64,000 nt of DNA from NCBI RefSeq assembly GCF_040438925.1, contig NZ_CP159258.1, forward strand, positions 2,122,001-2,186,000, in the 5' to 3' direction. Shown piece after piece: positions 29,150 through 40,802 of this stretch. The stretch comes from Pseudomonas sp. MYb327 (GTDB lineage Bacteria; Pseudomonadota; Gammaproteobacteria; Pseudomonadales; Pseudomonadaceae). The position numbers and the translations under genes are program-made. Positions within the stretch are counted from its first letter, which is position 1; the number at the start of each line of letters is the position of its first letter. The notes under the pieces were generated by a model, which did no database searches, was not told the origin of the DNA, and saw nothing but the letters and a program-made list of their open reading frames with translations.

Positions 29150-31249
29150 ATGTCGCAGTCGATTCGTGACAACCTCAAACGCATGCTTGCGCCACGCCAC
29201 GTAGCGTTTGTCGGTGGCCGCAGCATGGCCCGCGCCCTCAAGCGCTGTGCCGAAGGCGGTTATCTTGGGCAGATGTGGCTGGTCAACCCACAGCACGACA
29301 ACCTTGAAGGCGTGCCCTGCGTACGCAGCATTGCCGAACTGCCGTGCGGGCCGGACGCGGTGTTTATCGCGACCAATCGCGACCTGACCCTGACTTGCGT
29401 CGCCGAACTGGCGGCCATCGGCACCGGTGGCGCCATTTGCTACGCCTCGGGTTTCGCTGAAACCGGCGCTGAAGGCCAGGCCCTGCAACAGCAACTGCTC
29501 GAAGCGGCTGGCAACATGGCGCTGCTCGGCCCCAACTGCTACGGACTGCTCGACTACCTGCACAGCTCCGCGCTGTGGCCTGTAGCGCACGGTGGCAAAG
29601 CGGTGGAGAAGGGCGTCGCGGTACTGACCCAGAGCGGCAACTTCGCCTACAACCTGTCCATGAGCGACCGCTCGCTGCCGGTTGCCTACATGGCTTCGGT
29701 CGGCAATCAGGCGCAATTGGGCGTGGCCGAATTGATGGACGTGTTGCTCGACGAGCCACGAGTCACCGCCATCGGCCTGCACCTCGAAGGTTTGAAAAAC
29801 GTCCCGGGTTTCGCCCGCGCCGCGCACAAGGCGCTGGAAAAGGGCATTCCGATCATTGCCCTGAAAACCGGCGTGTCACAGATCGGCGCTGAACTGGCCT
29901 TGAGTCACACCAGTTCGCTGTCCGGTTCCGATGCGTTGTACGACGCGCTGTTTGATCGCCTCGGCGTCATCCGCGTCAGTGGCCCGGTGAGCTTCGTCGA
30001 AACCTTGAAAGCCGCGGCGTGTGGAAATCTTCCAGCCGGCAACAGTTTGATCGCACTGGCCTGTTCCGGTGGCGATGCCGGTTTGATCGCCGACTACGCC
30101 GAACGCAATGATTTGAGCCTTCCAAAACTCGACGACGGACAAGTCGGCGAACTGGCCCAGGTACTGCCGAGCTACGCCAACCTGGTCAACCCGCTGGACT
30201 TCACTACCGCCATTTGGGGCGACGGCGACGCCTTGAACCGCATGCTCGACAGTGCCCTGCGCACCCAAACTGATGCAGCGATGCTGGTTCTCGACTACCC
30301 GGCGGAGTTCACCGGCGAGCGCAAGGAATGCGACCTGCTGCTGGACCTGTACGGCAAGGCACTGGCGCGTCATGGCAAGACCGGTTTTGTCACGTCGGCG
30401 TTCCCTGAACTGTTGCCGGCCCACGCCCGTGAGCACCTGCATGCTCAAGGTGTGGCGGCCTTGCAAGGTGTTGAAGACGGCTTGGCTGCCTGGGGCCGCA
30501 TCGCCGGTTATCAGCGCAACCGCCAGGCCTTGTTGGCCCTGGGCGAATCGGCCTTGGTGCCACTGTGCCCGCAAGCGCTGGAAGGTACAGGCCGGTTGCT
30601 CAACGAATGGGATTCCAAGCAGGCCTTGCGTGTGTTTGGTCTGCCTACCCCCAACGGCAAACTGAGTACCCCGGACCACGCACTGAAGGATGCCGAGGCA
30701 CTGGGTTACCCGCTGGTGTTGAAAGCCGTCAGTGCGCAACTGCCGCACAAGACTGAAGCGGGCGCCGTGGCGCTGAACCTAAAGGACGGCGCGGCACTGA
30801 GCGCTGCCCTGGAAAAAATGCGCGCGAGCATTGCCGTGTACGCGCCCGGCGTGCCTTTTGATCAGCTGTTGCTCGAGCCCATGGCCAAGCCACCGCTGGC
30901 TGAATTGATTGTCGGCATCAAGCGCGAAAACGATTTCGGCCTGGCCCTGGTGATTGGCGCGGGTGGCATTTTGGTAGAGCTGCTCAAAGATAGTCGCAGC
31001 CTGCTGCTACCGACCACCAACGGCGCCATTCGTAAAGCCTTGCTCAGCCTGCGCAGCGCCCCGTTGCTGCAAGGTTTTCGCGGCCGTGAATCAGCAGATC
31101 TGGATGCGTTGATAACGGCAATCCGCGCCGTGGCCGACTACGCCTGCGAAAACGCCACGCAGTTGCTCGAACTCGATGTGAACCCATTGTTGGTCGGTGC
31201 CGATGGCACGACGGCGGTCGATGCGTTGATTCGCCTCGGCCATGAATGA
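29150..31249 (+). CDS. Acyl-CoA synthetase, ADP-forming (acetate-CoA ligase family)
   Basis: A 699-residue enzyme with a CoA-binding Rossmann domain (residues about 10-135, VAFVGGRSMARAL), two succinyl-CoA-ligase-like flavodoxin domains (about 150-440) and a C-terminal ATP-grasp domain (about 475-699, YPLVLKAVSAQLPHKTEAGAV). The catalytic region around LSHTSSLSGSDALYDALF replaces the usual H-T-G-x-L-A. Such enzymes activate acids with ATP to ADP. GGAG precedes the ATG. The gene stands between acyl-CoA dehydrogenase and aruI, so an acid from arginine breakdown is a plausible substrate. Confidence 0.85.
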   Translation: MSQSIRDNLKRMLAPRHVAFVGGRSMARALKRCAEGGYLGQMWLVNPQHDNLEGVPCVRSIAELPCGPDAVFIATNRDLTLTCVAELAAIGTGGAICYASGFAETGAEGQALQQQLLEAAGNMALLGPNCYGLLDYLHSSALWPVAHGGKAVEKGVAVLTQSGNFAYNLSMSDRSLPVAYMASVGNQAQLGVAELMDVLLDEPRVTAIGLHLEGLKNVPGFARAAHKALEKGIPIIALKTGVSQIGAELALSHTSSLSGSDALYDALFDRLGVIRVSGPVSFVETLKAAACGNLPAGNSLIALACSGGDAGLIADYAERNDLSLPKLDDGQVGELAQVLPSYANLVNPLDFTTAIWGDGDALNRMLDSALRTQTDAAMLVLDYPAEFTGERKECDLLLDLYGKALARHGKTGFVTSAFPELLPAHAREHLHAQGVAALQGVEDGLAAWGRIAGYQRNRQALLALGESALVPLCPQALEGTGRLLNEWDSKQALRVFGLPTPNGKLSTPDHALKDAEALGYPLVLKAVSAQLPHKTEAGAVALNLKDGAALSAALEKMRASIAVYAPGVPFDQLLLEPMAKPPLAELIVGIKRENDFGLALVIGAGGILVELLKDSRSLLLPTTNGAIRKALLSLRSAPLLQGFRGRESADLDALITAIRAVADYACENATQLLELDVNPLLVGADGTTAVDALIRLGHE

Positions 31250-31259
31250 GGAACTGAAC

Positions 31260-32867
31260 ATGCAAAGCAAATCCTTGACCGGTGGCCAGGCGCTGGTGCG
31301 CCTGCTAGCCAACTACGGCGTCGACACGGTGTTCGGCATTCCCGGCGTGCACACGCTGGAGCTGTATCGCGGCTTGCCCGGCAGCGGCATTCGCCACGTG
31401 CTGACTCGTCATGAGCAAGGCGCGAGTTTCATGGCCGATGGTTATGCACGAGTCAGCGGCAAACCCGGCGTGTGCTTCGTCATCACCGGCCCCGGCGTTA
31501 CCAACGCCGCCACCGGTATCGGCCAGGCCTATGCCGACTCGATCCCGATGCTGGTGATTTCCAGCGTCAACCACACGGCCAGCCTCGGCAAAGGGTGGGG
31601 CATCCTCCACGAGTGTCAGGATCAGCGAGCCATGACCGCGCCGATCACCGCGTTCTCCGCCGTCGCCTTGACCGCCGAAGACCTGCCGGAACTGATCGCC
31701 CGTGCCTATGCAGTGTTCGACAGCGAACGTCCGCGCCCGGTGCACATCTCGGTGCCGCTGGATGTGTTGTCGGCACCGGTCGCCCGGGACTGGAGCAACG
31801 ACGTGGTGCGTCGCCCGGGTCGCGGCACGCCAGCGGCGACTGCGCTGGATGAGGCAGTGGCCAAGCTGCACAGCGCCAAACGACCAATGATCATCGCGGG
31901 TGGCGGCGCCCTGAATGCCGCTTCAGAGCTGCAAGAAATCAGCACCCGGCTGGCCGCGCCACTGTTCACCAGTGTCGCCGGCAAAGGCCTGCTGCCACCG
32001 GACGCACCGCTAAATGCCGGTTCGTCCCTGTGTGTGGAACCGGGCTGGAAGCTGATCTCCGAAGCGGACGTGGTGCTGGCTGTCGGCACCGAAATGGCCG
32101 ACACCGATTTCTGGCGCGAACGCTTGCCCCTCAACGCCGAGCTTCTGCGAGTGGACATCGATCCGCGCAAGTTCAACGACTTCTACCCGTGTGCCGTGGC
32201 GCTGCACGGTGACGCACAGCAGACACTGGCCGCCTTGCTGGATCGCCTGTCGCCGGAGGCCCGCGACGCCGGTGCAGCGATTGCCAAAGTGGGCGCACTG
32301 CGTGAAGCCATTCAGTCCGGCCATGGCCCGCTGCAATCGATTCACCAGGCGATTCTGCAACGCATCGCCGCCGAACTGCCGGCCGACGCGTTTATCAGCA
32401 CCGACATGACCCAACTGGCCTACACCGGCAACTACGCCTTCGCCAGTCAAGCCACTCGAAGCTGGTTGCACCCGACCGGTTACGGCACGTTGGGCTACGG
32501 CTTGCCCGCCGGGATCGGCGCCAAGTTCGGCGCACCGCAACGACCAGGCCTGGTGCTGGTGGGTGATGGTGGATTCCTCTACACCGCGCAGGAACTGGCG
32601 ACGGCGGTCGAGGAACTGGACAGCCCATTGGTGGTGTTGCTGTGGAATAACGACGCGCTGGGGCAGATTCGCGACGACATGATCGGCCTGGATATCGAGC
32701 CCATCGGCGTGCTGCCGCGCAACCCGGATTTCGCGGCATTGGGTCGCGCATTCGGTTGCACCGTGACGCAGCCGCAGAACCTCGCGGAACTGCAAACCGA
32801 CTTGCGCCACGGCTTCAATCGCAACGGCGTCACCCTGATCGAACTCAAGCATGCCTGCGTTCGCTGA
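31260..32867 (+). CDS. aruI: 5-guanidino-2-oxopentanoate (2-ketoarginine) decarboxylase
   Basis: A 535-residue thiamine-diphosphate enzyme. The N-terminal domain has the activating glutamate in TRHEQGASFMADGYARVSG. The C-terminal cofactor motif runs from GDGGFLYTAQEL to LWNN. It decarboxylates 2-ketoarginine to 4-guanidinobutyraldehyde in the arginine transaminase pathway. The start at 31260 has GAGGAA at good spacing; an ATG at 31242 overlaps the synthetase gene. It is followed by aruH, as in P. aeruginosa, which is the main reason for this name over acetolactate synthase or benzoylformate decarboxylase. Confidence 0.88.
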   Translation: MQSKSLTGGQALVRLLANYGVDTVFGIPGVHTLELYRGLPGSGIRHVLTRHEQGASFMADGYARVSGKPGVCFVITGPGVTNAATGIGQAYADSIPMLVISSVNHTASLGKGWGILHECQDQRAMTAPITAFSAVALTAEDLPELIARAYAVFDSERPRPVHISVPLDVLSAPVARDWSNDVVRRPGRGTPAATALDEAVAKLHSAKRPMIIAGGGALNAASELQEISTRLAAPLFTSVAGKGLLPPDAPLNAGSSLCVEPGWKLISEADVVLAVGTEMADTDFWRERLPLNAELLRVDIDPRKFNDFYPCAVALHGDAQQTLAALLDRLSPEARDAGAAIAKVGALREAIQSGHGPLQSIHQAILQRIAAELPADAFISTDMTQLAYTGNYAFASQATRSWLHPTGYGTLGYGLPAGIGAKFGAPQRPGLVLVGDGGFLYTAQELATAVEELDSPLVVLLWNNDALGQIRDDMIGLDIEPIGVLPRNPDFAALGRAFGCTVTQPQNLAELQTDLRHGFNRNGVTLIELKHACVR

Positions 32868-32896
32868 CGTTCAACCTTTTTGGAAGGAATAGGGCC

Positions 32897-34079
32897 ATGC
32901 GCTTTTCCGATCTGACTCAACGTATCGCCGGGGACGGCGCTGCCGCCTGGGAGATTCACTACCGCGCGCTGGCATTGCGCGAGCAGGGCCAGGACATTTT
33001 GCTGCTGTCAGTTGGCGACCCGGACTTCGACACGCCGCAACCGATCATCCAGGGTGCCATCGACAGCCTGTTGTCCGGCAATACCCACTACGCCGAGGTG
33101 CGCGGCAAGCGTGCCCTGCGCGAAGCCATTGCCAAGCGCCACCGGCAACGCAGCGGTCAACCCGTGTCAGCCGATCAAGTCACGGTGCTGGCCGGTGCGC
33201 AATGCGCGCTGTTCAGCGTGGCCCAGTGTGTGCTCAATCCGGGCGATGAAGTGATCGTCGCCGAACCGATGTACGTCACCTACGAAGCCGTATTCGGCGC
33301 GTGCGGCGCCAAAGTGGTGCCAGTGCCGGTGCGTTCGGAAAACGGTTTCCGCGTGCTAGCGGAAGACGTCGCCGCCCGAATCACCCCGCGTACCCGCGCA
33401 CTGGCACTGAACAGCCCGCACAACCCGTCCGGCGCGAGCCTGCCGCGCAGCACTTGGGAAGCCTTGGCCGAACTGTGCATCGCTCACGATCTGTGGCTGA
33501 TTTCCGACGAGGTCTACAGCGAGTTGCTGTTTGACGGTGAGCACGTCAGCCCGGCGAGTTTGCCGGGCATGGCCGAACGCACCGCGACCCTCAACAGCCT
33601 GTCGAAATCTCACGCCATGACCGGTTGGCGCGTCGGTTGGGTGGTGGCCCCGCCATCGTTGTCCGCGCACCTGGAAAACCTTGCGCTGTGCATGCTCTAC
33701 GGCTCGCCAGACTTTATCCAGGACGCCGCCGTGGTCGCGCTTGAAAGCAATTTGCCGGAACTGGAAGCCATGCGCGAAGCCTATCGCCAGCGCCGCGACC
33801 TGGTGTGCGAGAGCCTGGCGGATGTTCCCGGCGTACGTGCGTTGAAACCCGATGGCGGCATGTTCGTGATGGTCGATATCCGCGAAACCGGGCTCAGCGC
33901 CCAGGCATTTGCCGACCGTTTGCTCGATCGCCACGGCGTCTCGGTATTGGCCGGTGAGGCTTTCGGTCCGAGCGCTGCCGGGCACATTCGCCTCGGTTTG
34001 GTGGTGGGGGCTGCGCCGTTGCGTGATGCCTGCCAGCGCATCGCCCGTTGCGCCGAAGAATTGATGGAGGCTCAGGTTC

Positions 34080-34087
<8 letters not shown>
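32897..34087 (+). CDS. aruH: Arginine:pyruvate transaminase
   Basis: A 396-residue class I PLP enzyme. The PLP lysine is in [12 protein letters not shown], and the cofactor pocket shows NSPHNPSGA, SDEVYSELLF and the substrate-carboxylate arginine near HIRLGLV. It converts arginine and pyruvate to 2-ketoarginine and alanine. AAGGAA precedes the ATG. The next gene overlaps its end by 8 bp. It is clearly similar along its whole length to the N-terminal part of the fusion protein at 46224, sharing for example PMYVTYEA and [11 protein letters not shown]. Confidence 0.92.
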
Positions 34088-35495
<1,408 letters not shown>

Positions 35496-35520
35496 CGGTT
35501 AACGCTTCAAAGGATGTTTG

Positions 35521-35540
35521 CACCGGGCCATGGCCCGGTG
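35521..35540 (+). terminator. Perfect 20-bp palindrome, probable terminator
   Basis: CACCGGGCCATGGCCCGGTG is a perfect palindrome 25 bp after the aldehyde dehydrogenase stop, followed by TCTTGCGTGGTTTT. It probably ends the aru operon, although the T-run is weak. Confidence 0.6.
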
Positions 35541-35594
35541 TCTTGCGTGGTTTTGAACGGGTATTTCCTTAGCTTTTTGATCAGAGGCAATGCA

Positions 35595-37196
35595 ATGAGC
35601 GATAACAAAAACAAGATTACTCAAGCGAACCATGAATTCAGCTTTGCGCGTCGCGACTTTCTCAAGTACAGCGCTGCTGCGGCCGCGGTGGCCGGCGCGT
35701 TCTCCATGGGCCTGCCCTATGGCGCCATGGCTGCCGAGGCCACGCCAAAACCCGGTGGCATCTTGCGCCTGGGCCTGGCCGGTGCCAGCACCACCGACTC
35801 GAAAGACCCCGGTTCCTGGGTCGATACCTTCACCTTTGTCGGTTTCTCGGCGATCTATAACACCCTGACCGAAATTGCCGTCGACGGCACGGCGATCCCT
35901 GAGCTAGCCGAAAGTTGGACCTCGACCCCGGACGCGCGGGTCTGGACCTTCAAGTTGCGCCAGGGTGTGACCTTCCACAACGGCAAGACCCTGACCGCCG
36001 ACGATGTGGTCGCCTCGATCCAGCATCACCTCGGCGAGAAATCCAGCTCGGCGGCGAAAACCGTGTTGGGCGATGTCGCCAAGGTCAGCGCCAATGGCAG
36101 CGACAGCGTGGTGTTCGAGCTGAAATCCGGCAACGCCGACTTCACCTACGTGGTCGCCGATTACCACCTGGTGATCATGCCGAGCAAGGACGGCGTGCCG
36201 GACTGGCAGGCCGGTGTTGGCACGGGTGGTTATCGTCTCAAGGATTTCGAGCCGGGTGTGCGCATGACCCTGGAACGCAGCCCGGACTACTGGAAAGCGG
36301 GGCGCGCGCACTTCGCCGGCGCCGAACTGATCGCCATTGGCGACGGCGCCGCTCGGATCAACGCGCTGGTCACCGGGCAGGTTGACGTGATCAACAAGGT
36401 TGACTTGAAAACCGTGGCACTGCTCAAGCGCAACCCGAACCTGGTCATCGAAGAAACCAAAGGCGCGCAGCACTACACCTTCCCGATGCTCACCGACAGC
36501 CAGGCGTTCCAGAACAACGACGTGCGCATGGCCATGAAGCATGCGATCAACCGCGAGACCCTGTTGGCCTCGGTGCTGTACGGCTATGGCCTGGTGGGCA
36601 ACGATCACCCGATCCAGCCCGGCAGCCGCTTCATCAACACCGCCCTGGAACAACGCACCTACGACCCGGACAAGTCGCGCTTCTACTTGAAAAAGGCCGG
36701 CCAGGATTCGCTCAAGGTGCGCCTGCAAGCCTCCGACGCAGCGTACAGCGGCGCGGTGGATGCGTCGGTGCTGTTCAAGGAACAGGCGCGTGCGGCAGGG
36801 ATCGACATCGATGTGGTGCGCGAACCGGCCGACGGTTTCTTCACCAACGTCTGGATGAAGCAACCCTTCACCACGTCGTTCTGGTACAGCAGCCTGACCG
36901 CCGACCGCATGTTCAGTATCGGCTACGCCAAAGGTGCGGCTTGGAACGAAACCCACTGGGACAATCCGCGTTTCAATCAACTGCTCAACGCCGCCCGCGG
37001 CGAGCTGAACGACCCGCTGCGCCGCGAGATGTACAACGAAATGCAGGCGCTGTGCCGCGATGATGGCGGGGCAATCGTGCCGTTGTTCGCCAGTTCGGTG
37101 GCGGCGCGTTCCAACCGCGTCGCTCACGGCGGACAAACCGCGCCGTATGGTGAATTGGATGGCCTTCGGGTGATTGAGCGCTGGTGGCAGGCGTAA
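35595..37196 (+). CDS. Peptide-type ABC substrate-binding protein with Tat signal
   Basis: A 533-residue solute-binding protein family 5 member (DppA/OppA class). The N-terminus has a twin-arginine signal, FARRDFLKYSAAAAAVAGAF, with cleavage near AMAAEA. The mature part shows PELAESWTSTPDARVWTFKLRQGVTFHNGKTLTADDV as in peptide and nickel binding proteins. The start at 35595 is preceded by GAGG. It leads a four-gene importer. A Tat signal suggests folding or cofactor binding before export. Likely ligands are di- or oligopeptides, or another cationic compound given the aru locus next door. Confidence 0.9.
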   Translation: MSDNKNKITQANHEFSFARRDFLKYSAAAAAVAGAFSMGLPYGAMAAEATPKPGGILRLGLAGASTTDSKDPGSWVDTFTFVGFSAIYNTLTEIAVDGTAIPELAESWTSTPDARVWTFKLRQGVTFHNGKTLTADDVVASIQHHLGEKSSSAAKTVLGDVAKVSANGSDSVVFELKSGNADFTYVVADYHLVIMPSKDGVPDWQAGVGTGGYRLKDFEPGVRMTLERSPDYWKAGRAHFAGAELIAIGDGAARINALVTGQVDVINKVDLKTVALLKRNPNLVIEETKGAQHYTFPMLTDSQAFQNNDVRMAMKHAINRETLLASVLYGYGLVGNDHPIQPGSRFINTALEQRTYDPDKSRFYLKKAGQDSLKVRLQASDAAYSGAVDASVLFKEQARAAGIDIDVVREPADGFFTNVWMKQPFTTSFWYSSLTADRMFSIGYAKGAAWNETHWDNPRFNQLLNAARGELNDPLRREMYNEMQALCRDDGGAIVPLFASSVAARSNRVAHGGQTAPYGELDGLRVIERWWQA

Positions 37197-37218
37197 TACT
37201 CGGAACGATGGAAATCCT

Positions 37219-37304
37219 CTGTAGGCGCTGGCTTGCCAGCGATGGCGGCCTGAAATCTTGCACTGACGATGAAGACGCCATCGCCGGCAAGCCGGCTCCT
37301 ACAG
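37219..37304. repeat. REP pair inside the importer gene set
   Basis: CTGTAGGCGCTGGCTTGCCAGCGATGGCG faces CGCCATCGCCGGCAAGCCGGCTCCTACAG. It lies between the binding-protein gene and its permease gene and may lower expression of the membrane components relative to the binding protein. Confidence 0.85.
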
Positions 37305-37353
37305 TTTGTCATTCGCAGTTGTTGCCAACGTGCCCAATTCAAGGAACTGCACG

Positions 37354-38313
37354 ATGAGAAGTATTTTCAAGCTGTTAGGTCAGCGCCTGGCATTGGGGCT
37401 GTTATCGCTGTTGGCGGTATCGGTGATTATCTTTCTGGCGGTCGGCATGCTCCCGGGCGACATCGCCCAGGCCATGCTCGGCCAATCCGCCACCCCGGAA
37501 ACCGTGGCAGCATTCCGCGCTCAATTGGGCCTGGACATGCCGCCACTGACCCGATTCGGGCACTGGATGTGGAACCTGCTGCAAGGTGACCTCGGCGTGT
37601 CGCTGGCCAACCAGCGGCCGATCGCTGACCTGGTCGGCGCGCGTTTGGCCAACACCTTCAGCCTGGCAGTGCTGGCGGCGCTGGTATCGGTGCCATTGGC
37701 ATTGTTACTGGGGATGCTCGCGGCGTTGTATCGCAACAGTTGGTTCGACCGTTTGCTCAATACTTCGGCGCTGAGTGCGGTGTCGTTCCCCGAGTTTTTC
37801 GTCGCTTACATTCTGATCCTGGTGTTCGCGGTGAAGCTCAACTGGTTCCCGAGCATTTCCAATCTTTCGCCGAACGCCTCGCTGGGTGAAGTGCTGGAAC
37901 GCTCGGTACTGCCGGTGGCCACGCTGAGCCTGGTGGTGATCGCGCAGATGATGCGCATGACCCGCGCCTCGCTGATCAATCTGCTGGCCAGCCCCTACAT
38001 CGAAATGGCCCGGCTGAAAGGCATCAGCCAGTCGCGGATCATCTTCCGTCACGCCTTGCCCAATGCGCTGGCACCGATCGTCAACGTGGTGGCGCTGAAC
38101 CTCGCTTATCTGGTGGTGGGCGTGGTGGTGGTCGAAGTGGTGTTTGTCTATCCGGGCCTTGGCCAATTGCTGGTGGACTCGGTGGCCAAGCGCGATATCC
38201 CGGTGGTGCAAGCCTGCAGCCTGATCTTCGCTGCGACCTACATCCTGCTCAATACCAGCGCCGACGTGCTGTCGATTGCCAGTAATCCACGCCTGATGCA
38301 TCCAAAGGGGTAG
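37354..38313 (+). CDS. Peptide ABC transporter permease, DppB-like
   Basis: A 319-residue inner-membrane permease. The N-terminus LLGQRLALGLLSLLAVSVIIFL and PGDIAQAMLG are DppB landmarks, and the EAA loop reads EMARLKGISQSRIIFRHALPNAL. The start at 37354 has AAGGAA upstream; the open frame begins earlier within the REP flank. Three bases separate it from the next permease gene. It forms the channel with the DppC-like partner. Confidence 0.92.
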   Translation: MRSIFKLLGQRLALGLLSLLAVSVIIFLAVGMLPGDIAQAMLGQSATPETVAAFRAQLGLDMPPLTRFGHWMWNLLQGDLGVSLANQRPIADLVGARLANTFSLAVLAALVSVPLALLLGMLAALYRNSWFDRLLNTSALSAVSFPEFFVAYILILVFAVKLNWFPSISNLSPNASLGEVLERSVLPVATLSLVVIAQMMRMTRASLINLLASPYIEMARLKGISQSRIIFRHALPNALAPIVNVVALNLAYLVVGVVVVEVVFVYPGLGQLLVDSVAKRDIPVVQACSLIFAATYILLNTSADVLSIASNPRLMHPKG

Positions 38314-38316
38314 ACC

Positions 38317-39144
38317 ATGACCTTGCTTAAACAATTGGTCCGGGCGCCGCTGAGTGCCAAATTCGGATTGCTGGTAATCGTTGCGTACATTTTGGTGGCG
38401 CTGTTCGCCCCGGTATTGGCGCCGTATGGTGAAACACAGGTGGTGGGCGAGGGGTTCGCGCCGTGGGGCGGGCAGTTCCTGTTGGGCACCGATAATCTTG
38501 GGCGCGACATGTTCAGCCGCCTGGTCTACGGCGCGCGCAATACCTTGGGCATTGCCTTCCTGACCACCGTGTTGGCGTTCCTGCTCGGTGGCCTGAGCGG
38601 TCTGGTCGCCGCGATCAAGGGCGGTGCGATCGATCAGGGACTGTCGCGGGTAGTGGACATCTTGATGGCAATTCCGCAACTGATCTTCGCCTTGCTGATT
38701 CTCAGTGTGGTCGGCACCACGGCGACGTCGTTGGTGTTGGTGATCGCGCTGCTGGATGCCACCCGAGTGTTTCGCCTGTCTCGAGCGGTGGCGATGAACG
38801 TGGTGGTGCAAGACTTCGTCGAAGCGGCGCGCCTGCGCGGTGAAGGCCTGTGGTGGCTGGTAACCCGCGAAGTGCTGCCGAACGCGGCGGCGCCATTGAT
38901 TGCCGAGTTCGGGCTGCGGTTCTGCTTCGTGTTCCTGTTTATCAGTGCGCTGTCGTTCCTCGGCCTCGGCATTCAACCGCCCACCGCCGACTGGGGCAGC
39001 ATGGTGCGCGACAACGCCGTACTGATCACCTTCGGCGACATCAGCCCGTTGCTGCCCGCCCTGGCCGTGGCGTTGATCACGGTCAGCGTCAACTTCGTCG
39101 TCGACTGGATGCTGCACAAATCCAGCGGCCTCAAGGAATGCTGA
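38317..39144 (+). CDS. Peptide ABC transporter permease, DppC-like
   Basis: A 275-residue inner-membrane permease with the family markers LGTDNLGRDMFSRLVYGAR near residue 55 and an EAA loop EAARLRGEGLWWLVTREVLPNA. AGGGG lies before the ATG. It is translated directly after the DppB-like gene and before the fused ATPase, completing the membrane part of the importer. Confidence 0.92.
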   Translation: MTLLKQLVRAPLSAKFGLLVIVAYILVALFAPVLAPYGETQVVGEGFAPWGGQFLLGTDNLGRDMFSRLVYGARNTLGIAFLTTVLAFLLGGLSGLVAAIKGGAIDQGLSRVVDILMAIPQLIFALLILSVVGTTATSLVLVIALLDATRVFRLSRAVAMNVVVQDFVEAARLRGEGLWWLVTREVLPNAAAPLIAEFGLRFCFVFLFISALSFLGLGIQPPTADWGSMVRDNAVLITFGDISPLLPALAVALITVSVNFVVDWMLHKSSGLKEC

Positions 39145-39146
39145 AC

Positions 39147-40793
39147 ATGACGACATCCAAACCTTTGCTGGAAATCCGCAACCTGCACATTGAAGGTCAT
39201 TACGAGGATGCTTGGCATCCGCTGATCAAGGGCATCGACTTGACGCTGCAACGGGGCGAGGTGCTGGGGCTGATCGGTGAGTCGGGCGCAGGAAAATCGA
39301 CCCTCGGTTTGTCCGCCATGGGCTACACCCGTGACGGCTGCAAGATTACCGGTGGTTCTGTGCATTTCGATGGCATCGACCTGCTGAATGCCAAGCCCGA
39401 AGCTCTGCGCAAGTTGCGCGGTTTGCGTATTGCGTACGTGGCGCAAAGTGCGGCGGCTTCGTTCAACCCGGCCCATCGGCTGATTGACCAGCACGTCGAA
39501 ACAGCGGTGAAGAACGGCGGCATGAGTCGTGCCCAGGCCATGGCCGAAGCCGTGGAGCTATATCGCGTGCTGCGCCTGCCCAATCCCGAGCAGATCGGCC
39601 AACGGTATCCGCACCAGGTCTCCGGCGGCCAGTTGCAACGGGTCATGACCGCCATGGCGATGGCCTGCCATCCGGACCTGATCATCTTCGACGAACCCAC
39701 CACCGCGCTGGACGTCACCACCCAGATTGAAGTGCTGGCGGCGATTCGCGACGCGGTGAAGACCTACGGCAGCGCAGCGATCTACATCAGCCACGACCTG
39801 GCAGTGGTGGCGCAGATGGCCGATCGGATCATGGTGCTGCGCCACGGCAAACTGGTGGAAGAGGCCGAGACCCGCAAGATGCTTGGCGATCCGCAGGAGG
39901 ATTACACCAAGTCGTTGTGGGCGGTGCGCAGTTTCCGTACCGAGCCCAAGGCGTGTCCGCAGCAGGAACAACCGCTGCTGGAACTGCGCAAAAGTTGCGC
40001 CAGTTACGGTCAGCAACCGGTGCTGCATGACGTTTCGCTGAAGTTGTATCGCGGCCAGACCCTGGCGGTGATCGGCGAGTCGGGGAGTGGCAAAAGCTCC
40101 ACGGCGCGGTTGATCACCGGTTTGCTGCCACCGACTCATGGCGAGGTGCTGTATGACGGCCAGCCGCTGCCGGCGGACTTTCGTCAACGCAGCAAGGAGC
40201 AGCTGCGGCGTATCCAGATGATTTATCAGATTCCCGATACCGCACTGAACCCGCGTCAGCGCATCGTCGATATCATCGGCCGGCCGCTGACCTTTTATCT
40301 GGGGCTCAAGGGCAAGGCTATGCGGGCGCGGGTGGCTGAGTTGCTGGAGATGATCGAACTCGATCCGGCGGCGTTCATGGAGCGTCAGCCCCGGGAATTG
40401 TCCGGTGGGCAAAAACAGCGGGTTTGCATCGCCCGAGCGCTGGCCGCCGACCCGCAATTGATCATCTGTGACGAAGTGACCTCGGCCCTCGATCAATTGG
40501 TGGCCGAAGGCGTGCTCAAGCTGCTCAACCGCATTCAACAACAACTGGGTGTCGCGTACCTGTTCATCACCCACGACGTCGCCACCGTGCGGGCGATTGC
40601 CGATGAAGTGCTGGTGATGCAACGGGGCAGGGTGGTCGACCACGGCTCGCGCAGCCAGATTTTCACCCCGCCGCATCAGGATTACACCGGGCTGCTGTTT
40701 TCGTCCGAACCACAAATGGACCCGGACTGGCTCGACCAATTGCTGGCCAGCCGCGCGACCGCAAACTCATCCAATACGCTGGAAAAAGTCTAA
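39147..40793 (+). CDS. Fused double ATPase of the peptide importer (DppD-DppF)
   Basis: A 548-residue protein with two ABC ATPase halves in one chain. The first has GESGAGKST, signature VSGGQLQRVMTAMAM and DEPTTALD. The second starts near residue 275 with GESGSGKSS, signature LSGGQKQRVCIARAL and DEVTSALD. In most Dpp/Opp systems these are two genes. The second Walker B has the expected DE but is followed by VTSALD. The start at 39147 is preceded by AAGGA; an ATG three codons earlier overlaps the DppC stop. It powers the permeases upstream. Confidence 0.92.
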   Translation: MTTSKPLLEIRNLHIEGHYEDAWHPLIKGIDLTLQRGEVLGLIGESGAGKSTLGLSAMGYTRDGCKITGGSVHFDGIDLLNAKPEALRKLRGLRIAYVAQSAAASFNPAHRLIDQHVETAVKNGGMSRAQAMAEAVELYRVLRLPNPEQIGQRYPHQVSGGQLQRVMTAMAMACHPDLIIFDEPTTALDVTTQIEVLAAIRDAVKTYGSAAIYISHDLAVVAQMADRIMVLRHGKLVEEAETRKMLGDPQEDYTKSLWAVRSFRTEPKACPQQEQPLLELRKSCASYGQQPVLHDVSLKLYRGQTLAVIGESGSGKSSTARLITGLLPPTHGEVLYDGQPLPADFRQRSKEQLRRIQMIYQIPDTALNPRQRIVDIIGRPLTFYLGLKGKAMRARVAELLEMIELDPAAFMERQPRELSGGQKQRVCIARALAADPQLIICDEVTSALDQLVAEGVLKLLNRIQQQLGVAYLFITHDVATVRAIADEVLVMQRGRVVDHGSRSQIFTPPHQDYTGLLFSSEPQMDPDWLDQLLASRATANSSNTLEKV

Positions 40794-40802
40794 GGAATCA
40801 CC

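Noticed and set aside
37705..39156. A 483-codon minus-strand frame opposite the two peptide permeases
   Set aside because: Very rich in His, Gln and Arg, no hydrophobic segments and no domain; shadow of the permease genes.
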